Below, one piece after another: positions 60,100 through 64,000 of a stretch of 64,000 nt of DNA (position 1 is the first letter of the stretch; each line of letters begins with the position of its first letter). The DNA lies in contig NCSJ02000101.1 of NCBI GenBank assembly GCA_002812745.2, forward strand, positions 1 through 64,000, given 5' to 3'. The stretch comes from Scytalidium lignicola (Eukaryota > Ascomycota > Leotiomycetes). The position numbers were made by a program, and so were the translations under genes. Under the pieces are notes generated by a model, which made no database searches, had not been told where the DNA came from, and saw only the letters and a program-made list of their open reading frames with translations.

Positions 60100-60605
60100 A
60101 GTAAAAATAGATGGTGGGGAGTTTAGTAGGATATGGTTGCCGAACCTCTTTTTTNCTTCTTCTGCACACTGTTTGAGGGTGGGTTAAAAACCCCTACAGG
60201 GTGGGGGCTTTTGTGATTCTTTTCTGATGTATGATATATTCTATGATCGAAAGCCCTTGCGGCATTTTTGTATATTTATTTTTACTTCTTCAAAATCAAG
60301 NTTTTTTATAACTTGTATTGGTCGGCATAGTTGTGGATTGTCTTCAATGCTTGTGGTACTAGATGATACATAGCATTAAAATGGTGTTATTCAGGTTCAA
60401 TCTTATTGTGATAAAGAGGTGACCTAATGTCTGGACCATTCCTTGTTAAATCCACGGCTCAGTAGAGTATAGTTCTGAGGATCCTGGAATGTGTTACTAA
60501 GACACAGTTCATCACAAAGATGTGTCTCAAGCTATCGTCGCCTTCAGTTCATTCAATTATTTTAACTACAGCTATATAATTAATTATTTACGATACTCAA
60601 ATAGC
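60100..60605. other. Intergenic, convergent 3' regions
   Basis: 506 bp between the two secreted-enzyme genes. Ns at 60155 and 60301 lie beside T runs. A C/G hairpin-like GGGTTAAAAACCC at 60180-60192 could help transcript ending. Confidence 0.45.
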
Positions 60606-63256
60606 CTAGTTCGTCGTATTATTCCCCGGTAACCCAAACGGCGGTGGAGCAGGCCAACCATCCAAATTCGACGCCTGTCCCGTCAAAGTGAAATTCCAAA
60701 CTGCTTTCTTATCCGTATCGATAGCAATGCTATAATTGCCTGGATAAAGCACCAAGTCACCGCTATCATCCGCCCGCCCCAAACTACCAAGCGTCAGGCT
60801 CAAGCTTGCGGTTTGTGAACTCCCGGGCCTGATGTTATGGAGTCGCGTATATGCGACGAGGGATTTGATAGGGTAAGGAGTCGGACCGAATTCTCCGGAG
60901 AGGAAGCCAAGGACTACGTAGTCGGAATCGACATTACCGGTGTTCTTTACGTTCACGGGGATGGTTTTGAAGGGGATGAGGTCTTTGAATGAGGCGGTTG
61001 AGTTGACAGATAGGAGGTCAGAGATGGAATAAGTGGATTGGCTGGAATCTTTGACAGAGGCGGTAAAGTTGGTGTAATGAAGTCCGTATCCAAACTCGAA
61101 GACTGGGGTGCCGGTGTACCATTTGTAGGTTCGTCTGCATCGTTTTAGCTAAGGAAAGGATACTTGAAGATAAGAAAGTGTGTTATACCCTGGATTGCTC
61201 TCGCTGTAGTTAGTTGATTCATATGGTCGAAGACTCATGTTCGTCATAGGAACCTGGTTTACATAGTCGCCCTATCTATATATTAGCAATTAATCACAGT
61301 ATAACCTTATCCTGTATAATACGCACAGGATACTGCGTTACGGGTAATCTTCCAGCAGGAGCAGTCTTTCCAGTTAAAACATTGATGATAGCAGTTCCTC
61401 CATCTTGACCTGGATATCCACCCCATACGAGAGCATTGACTCCTGCATTTGATACAAGAGACGAATCGTCAAGCATAGTGCCCATTTGAACAACCACCAA
61501 CGGTTTGGACGAGTTGGAAAGTTGACTGATCAAGTCTAGCTGATTTCCAATCCAGGTGATATTGTTACGATCCTATGTTGTTAGCTACATATTTGCAAGA
61601 ATTACAACAAAACATATCCCCAACTCACCATAGATTCGGCTTCAATGGAAATATCAATTCCACCGAAGAAAAGAACTGCATCTGCCTCTTTTGAAATAGC
61701 TAGCGCAGCTGCAAATCCAGTGGTATTAGTAGAGTTAATATCGGCTCCTTGAGCATACATGACGGAGAAGTTGGCAGCCTGAGCCGCGTATAAAGGTGAG
61801 TGGAGGTATGGTGGAATGCCATAGTAGTTGCCTTGCATCTGGACTGTGGCATCTGCCCAGGGACCAATAACAGCCAGAAGCTTAACATCCGGGGAGAGGG
61901 GCAAAACTCCATCATTCTTTAGGAGGACGATTCCTTCTTCTGCGGCTTTCAGTGCAAGAGTTTCGGCTTCTGGAGTAGATACGTTTGCGAATGTAAGTTG
62001 TCGGTATGGTTGAATGGATGGGGGGTCGAAGTAGCCCAGTCGGACCAGGGACGCATATCGACGGATTAAAGAGCGATCGAGGGTTGCGATGTCGAACAGA
62101 CCCTGATCATAGGCCGAGCCAAGGAAATCGGGGTAGAAGGTGCCACAGTCAAGATCCGTGCCAGCATTTAGAGCATCAGCAACCGCTTGTTCAGGGGTTG
62201 CAGTGTAGTTATGGCCGTACTCAGGTACATTCCAACTTGTAGCATTGAAGATGTTGTTAACTGCGTCACAATCACTCGTTACCCACTGGTCTTCCTCAGT
62301 CCAACCCCAATAGTCTCGCAAAATAGTTTGGAGAAGATAGTTGTCTGCACAGGTCGGAACTCCATTCACAGCATTGTAAGAGCACATAACGGACTGGACA
62401 TTTGAATCACGCGCACACTTTTGGAAAGGGGGAAGGTAGTATTCGCGAAGGTCTTGACTGTTGATCACGGCGTCAAATCCGTATCTGGCAAATCCATGCC
62501 AATTTTCGAGATCATATCCTGCGTAATGCTTACAGGTCGCAACGATCTTCTTGTATGGTTGTTCATCTTGGCCGCCTTGCAAGCCAGTAATAAGCTGGTG
62601 CACATAGCTTGAAAGATGAAAAGGGTCTTCTCCTGGGGTTTCTTGGCCACGACCCCAACGTGGATCTTTATAAGGGTTGATATTTGGAGTCCAGTAATTG
62701 AGACCGGAATAGTTGCCGTTGTTGAACGCGCGGGCTTCGGTCGAGACTACGGTTGCTACTGCATGGATGAGCTCATCATCAAATGCTGCTCCCATAAGAA
62801 TTGGTTGTGGGAATGAAGTTGCATAGGAATAATCATCGCCAGAATCTGCAAACGTGACTCCTGGGGACGATGCGACTCCGTGAAGCGCTTCGTTCCACCA
62901 TTCGTATGTTGGCAACCCGATGCGAGGGACTCCTGGACTTGCATTCTGTGTGTTGTTTATTTTCTCTCCGAGCGTGAACAGAGATACAAGCTAAATTTTT
63001 GTTAGTTATAACATTACTGATTGATGGTCAAGATAAATGGAAGCTACTCACGGCAGCTGCCCGAGTGTATGGGTCTTTGCTTGTGTCACACACCGTATTG
63101 TTCCTTAACTAGTTGTAGGATCAGTTAAGTTATCTCAATCTAACGTGCAATTCAATCAATTGAACTTACTGGCCCATTTTCGCAGTCTGGGAAATCTGCT
63201 GCTACGAATTTAACTAGGGATAACAACCCCAATGCTGATAGCAAAGCGCTCATCAT
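60606..63256 (-). CDS. GH3 beta-xylosidase, secreted
   Basis: Six exons: 63256-63170, 63108-63052, 62990-61629, 61572-61327, 61271-61189 and 61134-60606, giving 787 residues with matching phases. A signal peptide (about 21 residues) precedes DFPDCENGP, the usual mature start of fungal beta-xylosidases. PTYEWWNEALHG, WTPNINPYKDPRWGRGQETP, KHYAGYDLENWHG and the nucleophile Asp near 288 in VTSDCDAV define the GH3 N-terminal barrel; GRLPVTQYP and FEFGYGLHYTNF are in the second domain, and a fibronectin III-like end finishes the protein. It removes xylose from xylo-oligosaccharides outside the cell. Many N-glycosylation sites (NNT, NYS, NTT) are visible. The upstream region (63257-64000) is its promoter. 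Confidence 0.93.
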
Positions 63257-64000
63257 CCTGTGAGGCTGATTTATAGTCACTATATTGTTCCTAGAATAAC
63301 TAAGATAGGACTACCAAACTCAAGAAGCTGACCCAGTCAGGATATTGCTGGTCTTAAGTTTGTTTGCTTGCTTCGAGAAAAAAAAAATTTCAGAGCATGT
63401 CGATCGTAGCTTTGTTATATCCTCTCAACCACCTGTTCCTGCATGCATTGCAGAACATGGCTTGGAATCCGGATAAATTGAATTGCGGAGCAATGAAAAG
63501 AAACATCGGTGTATGGCTCTGTTAGTTAGGTACGTCCCAGGCATAGACATTATGGGCCACTGGTGGCATGGAAGATTCCTCCCGAAAGGTATTATGCATG
63601 CTTAAGCTACAAGTATTAGAGAGCAAAGGATGCGTCATCAGGGAACATCACCGAAAGCTCCGGGCAATGCTATGCCGACAGTGGAGGAAAAATCGTTGGG
63701 AGTATGTGAACCTAATTCGCAGATCCGCATAAGAGCGAGAAGCATTGTTGACATCGGCCTGTCTGCCCAGTAGTCTTTGAGATCGGAGGGAGAGCCGGCT
63801 TAACTGTTGCATCAGGGGGCCAGAAGCTGGAGACTTGCCAGAGTACTGCCGGGGCAAGATGATAATGGTGGGGTACCCCGGTATTGTCCAGTTACTTTCC
63901 ACCCTCAGTGACGTTCATTTCCTAGGTAAGTTAACCGCACGTAATCATCCAATCTTTCCTGCTCTTGATCTGCAGTGATTTAGGCAGAATTAAAACCAGA
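63257..64000. other. Beta-xylosidase promoter region
   Basis: 744 bp with no supported gene; an 84-codon minus-strand frame at 63648-63902 has no family features. GGCTGA at 63264 resembles but does not match the xylanase-regulator core GGCTAA/G. Confidence 0.5.

Overview
The window is nuclear DNA of a filamentous ascomycete (Pezizomycotina). The evidence is short GT-AG introns of about 45-65 bp with CTAAC/CTAAT branch points, Zn2Cys6 regulators, secreted plant-wall enzymes, and an AT-rich transposon island whose copies differ mainly by C-to-T and G-to-A changes, as repeat-induced point mutation (RIP) produces. Gene content fits a Leotiomycete (Helotiales-like) fungus; that placement is inference. 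Exon coordinates were read by eye from splice sites, reading phase and protein-family patterns.

Layout. 1-40 kb is gene-rich: a 5'-truncated bZIP regulator (1-456), a short-chain dehydrogenase, a CSC1/OSCA-type channel, a nitrilase, a GH76 mannanase-like enzyme, a pyrroline-5-carboxylate reductase, a Ser-rich protein, the mismatch-repair gene MLH3 (with a one-base frameshift), two Zn2Cys6 regulators, an SCP-x-type thiolase, a xi/omega glutathione transferase and several fungus-specific proteins of unknown role. About 40.2-52.0 kb is a transposon island. It opens at an NN gap that cuts a host gene and holds two copia copies that share one LTR, the 3' end of a Ty3/gypsy element with chromodomain and LTR, a decayed Tc1/mariner transposase, and a pogo/Fot1-type element with perfect 46-bp terminal inverted repeats but a transposase full of stops. 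52.3-64 kb is gene-rich again: an UNC93-like membrane protein, a decayed cytochrome P450, and a convergent pair of secreted enzymes, an AA14-type polysaccharide monooxygenase and a GH3 beta-xylosidase, which together would attack xylan.

Caveats. Single Ns sit almost always beside A/T homopolymers. In three places removal of the N restores frame or alignment, so these Ns look like spurious extra bases. I found no clearly new defence or mobile system. The most interesting points are the tandem copia/NN junction, the RIP-graded island, the MLH3 frameshift and the xylan enzyme pair.
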